A stretch of DNA of 64,000 nucleotides from Carettochelys insculpta (taxonomy: Eukaryota; Chordata; Testudines; Carettochelyidae): contig NC_134144.1 of the NCBI RefSeq assembly GCF_033958435.1, positions 9,294,010 to 9,358,009 of the forward strand. The letters run 5' to 3'. The notes beneath the pieces were generated by a model. The model was not told the DNA's origin. It saw only the letters and a list, made by a program, of their open reading frames with translations, and did no database searches. Position 1 is the stretch's first letter. The number at the start of each line of letters is the position of its first letter. Of the stretch, positions 34,216 to 44,395 are shown piece after piece. The position numbers and the translations under genes were made by a program.

Positions 34216-36707
34216 GAATGAAGTATCTACTCTGCAGCCTAGGCTGAGGGCCAATTGGCCTTCAGCTTGTATGGTACAGCAAAGGGCTTTAGTACCTATG
34301 GTCATAGGTTCAATCCCTTCTGCTAACAGCCCAGGTATGTTGGTGCTTCATGTGGTTCTGCCCACACAGCTGCTTGTCCCTCACCCAAACTTGCCCTTTT
34401 CCCAACAAAACCGCAGGGCGTTTCCACTGCCATGTGACTTTGGTTGGGAAAAATGCCCAGTTTGGTCAATGTAAAACTTCCAGCTCCACCAGAGACTTCT
34501 TTCTCTTTCTCTTCCTGTGCTGTTGGCAAACACGCAGTGTGGACTTTTTAAGAAACAGCGTATCTTTGAAAAAAGGCACCTCAGCCACTAGTATTCCAGT
34601 ATTCTGAGATGTGAATTAAATCATGCTGTATACCACCAGCGCACAGGATAATTTGCATTTTTTTTAAAAAAAAATCAGATCGGTCTGTTTCCTGAGCTAT
34701 TTTATAGGATGCTAAAAGAATGGAAAATGCTCTTATTCTCCCCAAGATAAAACGATTCAAACCACCTGTGGCTAATGTCTTACCCTGGGAAGTAAAAGTG
34801 CAACTTCCCCTGAAAGCACAGAAACGCGACGGAGTATTCTGAATCCAACACTACATGGAAACTGAGCTTAAACATGTGAGGAAAAAAAGCATTTTGTAGA
34901 CGCTAGGAGGAAAAACACTGCAGCCCTTGGGTTCATTATTCTAAATCCACTGTCTCACAACAGTGTGACTGTTGTAATTCAATGTTACAGACAATATGGA
35001 AACTCCAGGAACAAATCTGTGAAAGATCTAAATGCACATGTTATCTCTCTATTTCAGAATGCATCTGTGAGCCCGTTTGTTCAAGAACTCCTTCTAAACT
35101 GTACAAGGGGGTGGCAGGGATGCCTCAAGGTGGTGGCTGGAGGGACACTCAGAGGCTCGGTGCACCAAGTAGAGCCTCACTGCCCCAAACACAGCCTGCA
35201 GGCCACTGGAGACCAAGGGCTGCTCCAAAAGCAGCCTGTCCCCTCCTCCCTGTTAGCCTGAGGGTCGGGGCGGGGGACTCCCAGATAGGCTACAGGCCAG
35301 TCTCTGGAGCCTGCCCCCTCCAACAGTCTGCAAGCTGCATGGAAGCTGCTGGAGGGGGTGACAGTCCCTGGAGCCTTGTTTCCCCCAGACAGCCTGAAGA
35401 TCATATGGGGTGCAGGGAAAGCTGGAGGCTGGAGCATTCTCCCCGCCGGTCTGCAGAATGGAGAGGGGGAGGACTCCATCAAAAACATTTTAACAGGCAT
35501 TTTCCAACCAGCTCTAATTTCATTTGTCTTCTGGCGTTGGAAAACTTTATAGGTCACACTATTTCAGAGAGAGCTTAACAAAGAGGGCTAGAAGTTTGAC
35601 TTTAATGAGCAAGTGAGATTTTTAAATGGTAATGCCCAGTTCCTGGAAACAGGTTAAGGAAAAAAAACCCACCACATATCATGGGAGTTGGCAATATCAC
35701 AGTTTTACATAGATAGTGGCTGTTTTGTACAATTGTTGTAATTAGAACTCTGTAAATTATCTATGTTTTTTCCATGTAATCTCCTGGGTTTAAGTTCCTT
35801 CTTTTGAACCTTATAATGGACTCCTCTTGATTAATTTCTGCTTTCCCTCCCATTGCTGCATTTAAGTCTATGAGCCACATGTCCCATGACACAAACATAG
35901 TTTCTGTGCCATAAACTAGAATACATTGTCCCTTTCATCACTGATATTTGAGGGATGGAATGGGAGGAAAAACATTCAGACTAAGGGATTATTAATGGAA
36001 AAAAAGAGAAAATACCAACAATAAAGATGAAGAATGATACAAAATGCTTTCACGGCTGATATTGCTTTTAACTAGTTCTGTCTATTGCCATCCTCCCCCT
36101 GAAAAACTCCAGTTGCTATAGCAACACAGACTGACTAATATAGGGCTTAATTTCTGCCACCACAAAAGCATGGATGGGGTTTATTCTGTGGGAGATGCTC
36201 ATGACCTGCACCAGCTGCCAGTCATATTGTCTAAGTCTCGGAAAAGCACCAGGAAAAAGAAGAGCCTGGAATGTGTTTTGCCTCCTACAGCAGGTGAAAC
36301 AGTTAAACCATTGCCTGGAATGGTAACATTTACGGTGAAGGAAGGAGTGTGTCGTATGAGGCACAAAAGAGTTTTTGCAAATGTTTGTTAACCAGAAAAG
36401 CTTTGTCTCTGCCTCCTCCACCAAATGCTGTTAAAAGCAACAGAAGAAAAGTAGACTTGACAAGCAAGAATGTAAACGTGAGACGTTTGCTCGACTCCCA
36501 AGGGCTTGCTTTTGTTGGGCTGGCCACGGATAAAGTGGAAAGTTCTACATGAATAGTTCTTAGTCACCCATGTGGAGAAAACATTTGTGTGGGTAAAACA
36601 AGCTAGCAAGTCTCTCCCGTTGAAAGACAGCAGCTGCTGGAACACAGCAGCAAAAGATGCCTCCTGAGTCGTCGGGGCAGGAAAAGTTCATTAAATCCAT
36701 CCTAGAG
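34216..36707. other. No recognised gene; degenerate tandem repeat inside
   Basis: 35172-35400 shows about four degenerate copies of a unit of roughly 60-85 bp, containing CTGGAGCC...CCC...ACAGCCTG. The 198-codon plus frame 34982-35578 runs through it and its composition follows the repeat. 35590-36100 is AT-rich and unassigned. An X-box-like palindrome lies at 36112-36125. Confidence 0.45.
36112..36125. promoter_or_regulatory. Perfect RFX X-box-like palindrome
   Basis: GTTGCTATAGCAAC is a 14-bp perfect palindrome matching the symmetric RFX binding consensus GTTNCC-N-GGNAAC type. It is a single site without a nearby gene in the window. Function is only inferred. Confidence 0.35.
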
Positions 36708-37320
36708 GTTACACTAGTGAAACCTGGACAACACACAGGTGTCATTTGGAGGCACTTGATCAATATCTTCAAGGCTGCCTCAGGATAATCCTAAATATGT
36801 CTTGGGAGGATAGGCACACGAACGCTCACGTCCAGGGAGAGTCGAACATGACCAGCATTGACGCCATTATCACTCATCACCAACTTCGTTGGACTGGTCA
36901 CGAGGTTCAGATGTCTGACCAGCGCCTCCCAAAACTGATTGTTTTTGGAGCTGGAGAAAGGACGGAGGAGTGTGGCGGGTTTAAGGACATGCTGAAGGCA
37001 CACATGAAAAAGTGCAGCCTCGGTGATGACACTTGGGAGAACCTTGCCCAGGACTCTCCCCCGCTACCAGGGGAGTGTGGTAATCCATGAGGGGTGGGGC
37101 AATATGAGAGGCCCTGCAGCAGCCTAGACAAGGAGAAGCTGAGAAGAAAAAGAGTAGCAAAAATTATCCTGCCCTCTCCTGCAACAGCTACCAATAACTG
37201 CCCCTTCTGTGATAAGGCCTCCAGCTTCAGAATCGGGCTGGTCAGCCACCCATGGCCTGACAAATAGGAGGGTGATATGAAGATGTCCTAGTCATTATCA
37301 AGTGGCCGCCAAGACAGAGA
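36708..37320 (+). pseudogene. LINE 3' end, second family member
   Basis: The plus strand encodes ETWTTHRCHLEALDQYLQ, then HQLRWTGHEVQMSDQRLPK, DMLKAHMKKCSLGDDTWEN and, after frame breaks, a C-terminal finger CDKASSFRIGLVSH. The order parallels the LINE copy at 33425. The 3' region GAGGGTGATATGAAGATGTC recurs at 48577 in the copy at 48313-48640, so these two belong to one subfamily. 5'-truncated and frameshifted after about 37090. Confidence 0.75.
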
Positions 37321-37706
37321 GGTAAGAGAAGGAAATGCCAAATCTGGGATAAGGTTGGCTTAAGAGCTGGGTTACAGTGGCTCCCAATGGCAAGAAAGCC
37401 AAACACAAGGGAAAGGGTGCTTTGGATTATAGACCGAGAAAAGGAGGGTGACGCCTGCTCAGACTGTGACACTGACTTTTAAACCTGTATTGCAGATACG
37501 TGTGAATTTTAATATATGGAAGAGGAAGCTTTCATGGTCATCCCATACCTACAATCCTCATATGGAACTCACAAAGATGTTACATGTATTTCGGTACCAC
37601 CCAAGAATCACTCTACTTGAGGTATCAGAGGGGTAGCCGTGTTAGTCTGGATCTGTAGCAGCAACGAAGGGTCCTGTGGCACCTTATAGACTAACAGAAA
37701 AGTTTA

Positions 37707-37746
37707 GAGCATGAGCTTTCGTGAGTTAACTCACTTCTTCAGATGC
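37707..37746 (-). ncRNA. Hammerhead-like motif, left arm
   Basis: On the minus strand: GCAT, CTGAAGA (fits CTGANGA), one extra A, stem II GTGAG-TTAA-CTCAC fully paired, GAAA, then GCTCATGCTC. After GAA the bases A-G-C, loop TCAT and G-C-T can pair as a minimal stem III, followed by C at the expected cleavage position 17. The extra A before stem II is not canonical. Alternatively GCAT and ATGC pair to close the hairpin. Confidence 0.5.
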
Positions 37747-37909
37747 TGGTCCTGGAAATCTGCAAGGCCAGCAGCTTCCCCTCTCTTGGAGTTCACACCT
37801 CCAGATCTACTGATGACAATACAACTCAGCCTGCCTGACTGAGCTAACCTCGTTATCCCCAGCCTTGCTCTGGCCTATTTATACCTGGCCTTGCAGATTT
37901 CCAGGACCA

Positions 37910-37949
37910 GCATCTGAAGAAGTGAGTTAACTCTCGAAAGCTCATGCTC
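37910..37949 (+). ncRNA. Hammerhead-like motif, right arm
   Basis: The same motif as the left arm, on the plus strand, with a single change in stem II (CTCTC for CTCAC) that breaks one pair. The CTGAAGA and GAAA core strands are kept. Confidence 0.45.
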
Positions 37950-38514
37950 TAAACTTTTCTGTTAGTCTACTTGAGGTAGTAGCTTGTGCTGAAATAACAT
38001 GATTGGACGCGTCTACGCAGTCATTTTCAGGTGGATGAGGCCCAGCATCCCTTTCATGGGTGCAGTTTGCAACCTTAAAATGCCCACTTACAATTTTGCA
38101 CCACCGTACAAATAGTAGCGCCAGAGCTAATGACTGAATGAGCATCTGCCATTGCTCAGACCCGTGTCATAATTTCACTCTGATAAAAAATAAAATGCGT
38201 GTGTAAGTGTTGTAGGTGCCAACCTGTGTCCCCCACAAAGGAGGCCAATCATCTGGAAATGCATCCCAAAGCCAGAGATGGAACAAGTACCCCAAAAGTT
38301 ACTTGAGTAATAGTATACCTCCTGGGCCGGGGGAGGGTGGGTAGGTGGGGTGCACTTAAGTACAAGTCACCAAAGTCCCTCTGGAAAACTTCTTGCGGAA
38401 AAAGTGCACGTCACATCTAGATTGTACAGAAGGATCCAGAAGTGAAAGCAGCTGCACTTTTACTCAAGTAACTTTTTCCGGTACTTTTTTCACCTTTCCC
38501 CAAATCCACCAGAC

Positions 38515-39246
38515 CAGGGGTCAGCAACTTGCCACTCTTGAGCCACATGCAGCTCTTTAAGGAGCCACTTGCGGCTCCAAGCATGGCCACTGCTGACTCC
38601 TCTTGGGGCTTTGGAGGCTGACGCCGCTTAAACAACAAAACTAAATTCAGTTGCCTGACGTTAACCCAACTGAATTTAGTTATTTTGGTTAAGCAGCGGC
38701 GGAGAGCTCTGGAGAAGGCGGCTGCAGCAGGGCAGAGCAGGGAGCCCCAGAAGATAAAGCCAGAAGGGCAGGGAGTCACCTGTGCTGCACATGGGGAAGT
38801 GCTAAACCCACGGAGCGGGAGGGGTGGCTGAACCTGCCCTGTGGGAGCCATGTGGGGCCAGGGGAGACAGCAGCCTGCCAGAGCCACACAGCAAGGGGGT
38901 TGTGGGGGGAGGCGGGAGCTGTGCACACTGAAGTTAATACTGGGGAGGGGGGCAGGTTTGGGGCTGAGAGGGGTTAAGCCTCAGGATGGGAGGTAAAGCT
39001 TGGGCATGGGGGTGGATTTGGGAGCCGAGGCGGGTTAAGCCTGCAGATGGGGGTAACAACTTTCTAACTGGTACGAAGTAACGTGTGTGCACTGTTGCTA
39101 AAATAGGGGTGACAAAAGGTATGGTTTAACGTTATCTATTAAGGATGGTCTCATATACACATGCATGGCGGCTCTTGAAGTATTGGTTTTGTAACCCAAT
39201 TTGGGCAAAAAAAGGCTCTTCTTGCTATTTCGCTTGCAGACCCCTG
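38515..39246. mobile_element. Complete non-autonomous hAT element with perfect 8-bp duplication
   Basis: The termini are CAGGGGTCAGCAACTTG on the left and the inverse of CAGGGGTCTGCAAGCGAAA on the right. The 8-bp direct repeat CACCAGAC lies at 38507-38514 and 39247-39254. The length is 732 bp. It contains a hairpin (38623-38700) with a 14-bp perfect core ACTAAATTCAGTTG around a 13-nt loop, and two degenerate GGTTAAGCCT-containing units at about 38950-39052. No transposase. The 169-codon minus frame 38417-38926 runs across its border and is spurious. Confidence 0.85.
38623..38700. repeat. Hairpin inside the hAT element
   Basis: GCCGCTTAAACAAC and the arm ending TTGGTTAAGCAGCGGC extend the perfect 14-bp inverted core (38640-38653 with 38667-38680), giving an imperfect stem of about 30 bp. 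Confidence 0.75.
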
Positions 39247-39254
39247 CACCAGAC

Positions 39255-40069
39255 GAGTCTTGGTCATTGCTGGGATAACACTCAGTTTATCAGTGGTCTT
39301 ATTTTCATTCTTCAGCAATTTTGCAAACGAACAAACCACACACCTTCAGCTTGCTGTACTGCTCTTACACAGAAGGAACTTCTGAGAAATGCAGCACAGC
39401 ATCAGACCACTGAGTCTCCACGCCTTTCTCTGCTCCTTCAGCTCAGTTAGCAGTGGCTTTAGCTCAAGGCCCCAGTTCCAGAATAGTGTTATGGGTGCAG
39501 ATTGCTAAACGTACACAGAGCTAGCATACCATCTGGCTATAGTGCTCCTGAACTCGCTTGTAATCCAGTCTGTGCAGGCCTTTGTCTCCTTCGTGTAGGA
39601 GCTGAGATACCTGCTGTAGCTACGTTTAACCAAAATCACTTTTAGATCAGGCAACAGAAGCTCCCAGCTTCTGTCCCCACTGCGGATGACTCTCGAGGGA
39701 TGAAGCATTTTAGAAGCTCTTCCAACCTAGCCCAGATAACTTATTTCCAGCCACATTTTGTTGCTAAAACCTCATACCCCCACTGGATTTTCCATCATTG
39801 GTGCCCTGTCCTAGGCTTTCTACCATTAGAGGCAAATACAGACCTTAATATGGTCTTCTACATTATGATTCTAACCTCTCAACAGACAAACAAGAGAGTT
39901 CAGCTGAAAGGCATTACTTAGATGACTCATTTTGCTTTCTTCTCTTTAGAATCATCCAAGAAACCATGCAAAATGGTTCTAAATTTGGATAGGCTTTTGA
40001 TCAATAATTAGTATGTAAACATCTATAGCTAATACATTTTGAAAGGAAAGCTGAATACTGGCAGGACAC
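39255..40069. other. No recognised gene
   Basis: Unassigned sequence. Open frames at 39145-39450 and 39700-39921 lack domains, and the first starts inside the hAT element. Confidence 0.5.
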
Positions 40070-40566
40070 AGGTAATAAATAAAAATTACAGAAAGGATGT
40101 GGATGTATTGAAGACAGCCCAGCGAAGCGTAGCAAAAGTGATTAGGGCACTGGAGCACATGTCTTATGAGAAGAGGCTGAGGGATTTGGGCTTAGCTTGT
40201 TTACAGAAGAGAAGAGTGGGTGGGGGGTGGATTTGATAGCAGCCTTCAACCACCAGCAAGGGGAGTTCCAAAGAGGATGGAGAAAACCTGCTGTCTGTAG
40301 TGGCAGATGGTAGAACAAGGAGCAATGGTCTCAAGTTGCAGTGGAGAAGGCCTAGTTTGGATATTAGGGAAAAACTGTTTCACCAGGCGGGTGATGAAGC
40401 ATTGGAATGCGTTACCTAGAGAGGTGGTAGAATCTCCATCCCGAGAGGTCTTTGAGTCCCAGCTTGACAAAGCCCTGGCTGGGATGATTTAGTTGAGGTT
40501 GGTCCTGCTTGGAGCAGGAGGTTGGACTCAATGACCTCCTGAGGTCCCTTCCACCCCTGCAGTGCC
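40070..40566 (+). mobile_element. CR1 LINE 3' end
   Basis: The sequence encodes a CR1 ORF2 C-terminal remnant (VAKVIRALEHMSYEKRLRDL) and then runs through AGCAATGGTCTCAAGTTGCA, AACTGTTTCACCAGGCGGGT and GACCTCCTGAGGTCCCTTCC to the 3' terminus. The frame is broken by frameshifts. 5'-truncated. Confidence 0.9.
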
Positions 40567-41727
40567 TTCTGAGCGGCAGTATCCTAGTGGAGCACAGCCG
40601 TTTCCAGAGGGTCCATAGATGAAGTTTCAGTTTGTAATGTAGCAAAAGCTCAGCGCACAAACTGTTCTGAAGCTATTTAGGATGGAATCCTTAACCGGAC
40701 CCCTGAAGCAGACAGGGCACTAGAACTCGGGCAGGGTGAGCTCACAGATGTATTTTTTACCAGCTGGATGGAACCTGTGTACAGTTTGATGTTGAGCTTC
40801 AGGTCCCGTGAGTTACAGTAATGCGCTCTGCAGGTGCCAGGCCTTTGTCCCAGAGGAGTTGGAGGAGCTTGGACTTTTGTAAAACCAAAGGTGCACGCTG
40901 ACCTTTTCTAGGTGCTGATGGCTCCTGCTCAGCCAAGGTGAATGGCAGCACATTTGCTACCCAATGATTGTATTTTGCACGCTATCAGCCCTAACATAAC
41001 ACAGATGTTTTATATCATGGCCACCATCATGCAGTTGTCATTACAAAAGATCAATCCCAAAACTAGAGTTTTTTTCAAAACTTCTCTACCCCTTTCCTGA
41101 GGCACGTGGAATATTCTGAACAAACCTGTGAGCTATTTTGTACCTTCTCTCCTTCACAGGCCAGATGACCTGTGCCAGACAATAAGATATCACCCCTTCC
41201 TCATCCCCATTTAGTGTACAATAAAGACTTGCAGCATTCTGCTTCAAATTCCAAAGTCCTGTAAAAGAGTCTGCTCTCGGGGTTTTATCCACCAGCTGCT
41301 CAAGAGATGTGCTGATATATCCCCATCTGCCTCTGAAACCACCCACATGCAGAATTCGGTAAGCTTTGCTTTGTGTGTATGAATGCTCCTCTCCCTTAAG
41401 ATGTTTGGTTTGACAGGGGAAGACTGAGAAAGCTGTTAGAAATAAGGCTATTCAGTCTTCCAGCCAAGGTAAAATAAACACATTTCCAAGTGAAAAAAAA
41501 ATAAGCGAACAAACTTGATTGATGGAATGGTGAGTTGCATTCTTTGCCCTGAAAGCGGCTCACTCTGATTAATTGTATATTTAAAATACTGCTGAAATCA
41601 TTGCTACTTTTACAGCAAAAGTGTTATTTTCCCTGTATGAAATGTTACTTTGATAAACCCAAAGCTTTTTTCTCCTCTTCCTCAGCGTATTGTCTTAACC
41701 AACACACAGAGTCTTCACATATAATCA
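40567..41727. other. No recognised gene
   Basis: Unassigned. An 86-codon minus frame at 41086-41346 has no domain. Confidence 0.5.
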
Positions 41728-42126
41728 ATCTATGAGGATAGGCTGAGGAATTTGGGCTTGTTCAGTTTACAGAAGAGAAGACTTAGAGGTGATTTAATAG
41801 CAGCCTTCAACTTCCTGAAGGGGAGCTCTAAAAAGAAGGGTGAGAAACTGTTCTCAGTGGTGTCAGATGTCAGAACAAGGAGTCATGGTCAGAAATTGAA
41901 GAGGGAGAGATGTAGGCTAGATATTAGGAAAAACTACTTCACCAGACGGGTGGTGAAGCATTGGAATGCGTTGCCTAGAGAGGTGGTAGATTCTCCAACC
42001 CTTGAGGTTTTTAAGTCTCGTCTGGACAAGGTCCTGGCTGGGATGACTTATTGGGGGTTAATCCTGCTTGAAGCAGGGGACTGGACTAGATGACCTCTTG
42101 AGGTCCCTTCCAGCCCTGTGATTCTT
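41728..42126 (+). mobile_element. CR1 LINE 3' end with long in-frame stretch
   Basis: An open frame of 113 codons (41752-42093) reads [39 protein letters not shown] and [16 protein letters not shown], the conserved C-terminus of CR1 ORF2 that lies after the RT. It ends with the CR1 terminal block TGACCTCTTGAGGTCCCTTC and TGATTCTTT. The frame keeps its native stop near the usual position, so this copy is relatively well preserved. Confidence 0.9.
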
Positions 42127-42156
42127 TGACACACATTAAAACTTGCACTTTGTGAA

Positions 42157-42410
42157 TATCAGAGAGGTAACCGTGTTAGTCTGTATCTTGGAGAACAACA
42201 AGAAGTCCTCTGGCACCTTACAGACTAACATATTTTGGAGCATAAGCTTTTGTGGGCAAAGACCTGCTTCATCAGATGCATGAGTGGGGGGGCGTTCAGA
42301 GGGGTATTTAAAGAGTGGGGTCTCAGTGAAAGGGAGGGCTGGAGCTGACAAGGTGTATTCAGTCAAGGTGGAGATGGCCCATTATCAGTAAATAGTTTAC
42401 ATTAAGCACA
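42157..42410 (-). mobile_element. PLE-derived repeat
   Basis: TATCAGAGAGGTAACCGTGT, CAACAAGAAGTCCTCTGGCA and GGAGCATAAGCTTTTGTGGG are followed by CTTCATCAGATGC and a G-rich downstream region. On the minus strand (42237-42279) CTGATGA is intact and GAAA has become AAAA in an otherwise hammerhead-like arrangement. It directly follows the CR1 copy. Confidence 0.7.
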
Positions 42411-43364
42411 GTTCTTTTGCATAATTTTTTCACATTTCATAAGTAAAGGTTTTATTTTTGCACACTGCCCCCCCATGTCCCTTGTTATAGGGGAGGGTTT
42501 GTAGGGGAGGATGGGGTAGAGCTGAGGGCCTCTCCACCCTACACCAACCGCTCAAGTAACCCTTACTGTCCTCAACACAGCGAGCAGTCTCTTAAGAAGT
42601 GTAAAGGGAGATGTCTTTCCTTCTTTCCTTGCATGGCTGAGTAAGAGCTATGACCACGTTAGGTAAATACATATTCCCCGCCCCTCCCCGTTGCAAGTTT
42701 GAAAGACGTCAGACTTTTTCCCCACAGAATGGTTCAGCTTTGCCTCTAAAGCCAAAAATACGAAAGCCACAATCCCAAAGTCTTTTTAGTTGTCAAAACC
42801 CAAAAAACATTAAGAGAAAGCGGTCACAGATTTTAAAACTGCTCTTGCTGTGACAATCTAGTGCTAAGTACTCCACCACTCACCACCTGAGGATAAATCT
42901 TGCTTTGAATCTGACTCTTTGCCCTACCCCACACACCAGCATGACCTCTTAGTATTAGTGGTTCTTAAAACAAAAATCCCTTGTAATAAAAAAAAAAGAA
43001 ACTGGGCTTGTGCATTTCATTTTTCACAGCCTTGAAAGAGTTACTTCCCCAAGGGGGATTGTCAGATATAGGTTCACATTTCAGGAGAAGACATCAGAAA
43101 TGGCAACCTTCGCCTTTAATACTTGCAAAGAGATTTCTCCTGGAAGCTAATTTCACTTGTATAGTCAAGTCCGAATTCATATGGTTTCCTTTAAACTAAA
43201 GCAACGAAAGCCTGAGGCTGTATTGTTTCATTTAAACTAAAAACCTACAGAATTCTATAGCTTCTGTTTAAATAAAGCAGTGCGAGTTCAGGCTTGTGGC
43301 TGTAAAGTGAAATTGGCCTCCCAGAGAATCCACCTGTGACTATAAAGGGCGGTTTTTTGTGTCT
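42411..43364. other. No recognised gene
   Basis: AT-rich unassigned sequence with a G/C-rich piece around 42465-42530. No domain or repeat recognised. Confidence 0.45.
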
Positions 43365-43991
43365 TGTGACAAGGTTCAGGCCTTGTATTGGTGGGTCTCC
43401 TGATTTCCGGTGGATTCTTTTGCCTCAGAGGCTCAACAAGGCTGTCATTGTGACCTCCTTCTCTCTGTCTATAGGCCAGAGCTACAGCCTAACAAGACAC
43501 CTTTATCACAAGCTGGTATGGGAGGTGGGAAGGGGAGCCCCCAAAGCCTCTGATGCCCCTTGGGGCCTGGTGGAGCCATTCAGCCTCTTCTCCCTTCAGG
43601 GAGTTGATCAGGAGAAAAGGCAGGCCAGTGACCCTAGCCAATCCCCCCTTTCCTCAACCTCTCCGGCATCCTTACCTCAGGGCTCCCTTGCCTGTGGGCT
43701 CATTGTTCTCTATCTTCCTCAGCCCTTTGGCAGCACTTCTCCCCCTTCTAGTTCCTTCAGGCCTGAAGTGACTGGAGGGAGAGCTTTTAAACAGCATGCC
43801 CAGGGTCTTGATTGGTTCCAGGCATCTCCATTGGCCTAACAGCCTCAACTGACTCTTTGCACGTTAATTGGAGTCCAGCGTCTTGATTAGCCTTTGTTCG
43901 GCTACCCAGGGAACAGGGACCTGCTCAGCCTCTGGCTAATTTATTTGCTTTCCACTATCCTTTTATGTGCTTCTGGCCTGCAACTGTCACA
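43365..43991. mobile_element. Probable solo LTR
   Basis: It begins TGTGACAAGGTTC and ends CTGTCACA, so it has TG...CA termini extended to an inverted TGTGAC/GTCACA. GGTGGGTCTCCTG, GGTGGATTC and CTCAGAGGCTCAAC near the start resemble a common chelonian LTR. No short target duplication is visible (TGTCT versus ATACT). The 167-codon plus frame 43336-43839 lies almost wholly inside and is not a host gene. Gypsy or ERV origin not resolved. Confidence 0.5.
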
Positions 43992-44217
43992 ATACTCAGG
44001 GGAGCAAATTAAAGCAGTAACTGTGGTAAAAGTTCACTTTTAGCTGGTGGTCATTTTATTTATAGCATTATAGTTTCTAAAGCACTTTTGTCAACACTTA
44101 CATATGAGAATTTGGACTCAACCGTCCAACATACAAAGAAACTGGAGAATAAGAGTCAGCAACAGGCAGAAAGGCGGATAAAATTGTACAGAGGCGGCAA
44201 GACACTAGTCAGTTATA

Positions 44218-44395
44218 ACAACAAGAAGTCCTGTGGCACCTGATAGACTAACAGATTTATTGGAGCATAAATTTTCATGGGCAAAGATGAAGCAAAGTGA
44301 TCAGATGAAGCAAGTCTTTGCCCATGAAAGTTTATGGTGCCATAGGATTTCTCATTGTTTTTGCAGATACAGACTAACATGGCTACCCACTGATA
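44218..44395. mobile_element. PLE-derived inverted dimer, short
   Basis: The left arm, minus orientation: ACAACAAGAAGTCCTGTGGC, GATAGACTAACAG, GGAGCATAAATTTTCATGGG. The right arm, plus orientation: CAGATGAAGCAAGTCTTTGC, CCATGAAAGTTTATG, TACAGACTAACATGGCTACC and CACTGATA. GATC near 44299 marks the junction. The plus-arm core reads CAGATGA and GAAA, one change from CTGATGA. A third inverted dimer in the window, of a different subfamily from that at 37625. Confidence 0.65.

Larger units (their letters stand above)
37625..37965. mobile_element. PLE-derived inverted dimer with 13-bp target duplication
   Basis: Arms 37689-37770 and 37886-37967 are reverse complements over 82 bp with one mismatch (81/82), separated by 115 bp. 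The left arm is preceded by TCAGAGGGGTAGCCGTGTTA and GGTCCTGTGGCACC. The element is bounded by TCTACTTGAGGTA on both sides (37612-37624 and 37966-37978), a 13-bp direct repeat, so this is one insertion event and not two facing copies. Each arm holds a hammerhead-like core. Non-coding; mobilised by a PLE by inference from the tail shared with 8612-8693. Confidence 0.75.

Noticed and set aside
35040..35062. Splice-acceptor-like CTCTCTATTTCAG
   Set aside because: No donor within a plausible exon length in an open frame; the sequence runs into the tandem repeat.
34982..35578. Plus-strand open frame of 198 codons
   Set aside because: It runs through a degenerate GC-rich tandem repeat, with no domain.
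38417..38926. Minus-strand open frame of 169 codons
   Set aside because: It crosses the left border of the hAT element at 38515 and so cannot be a host gene.
43336..43839. Plus-strand open frame of 167 codons
   Set aside because: It lies almost entirely inside the probable solo LTR.
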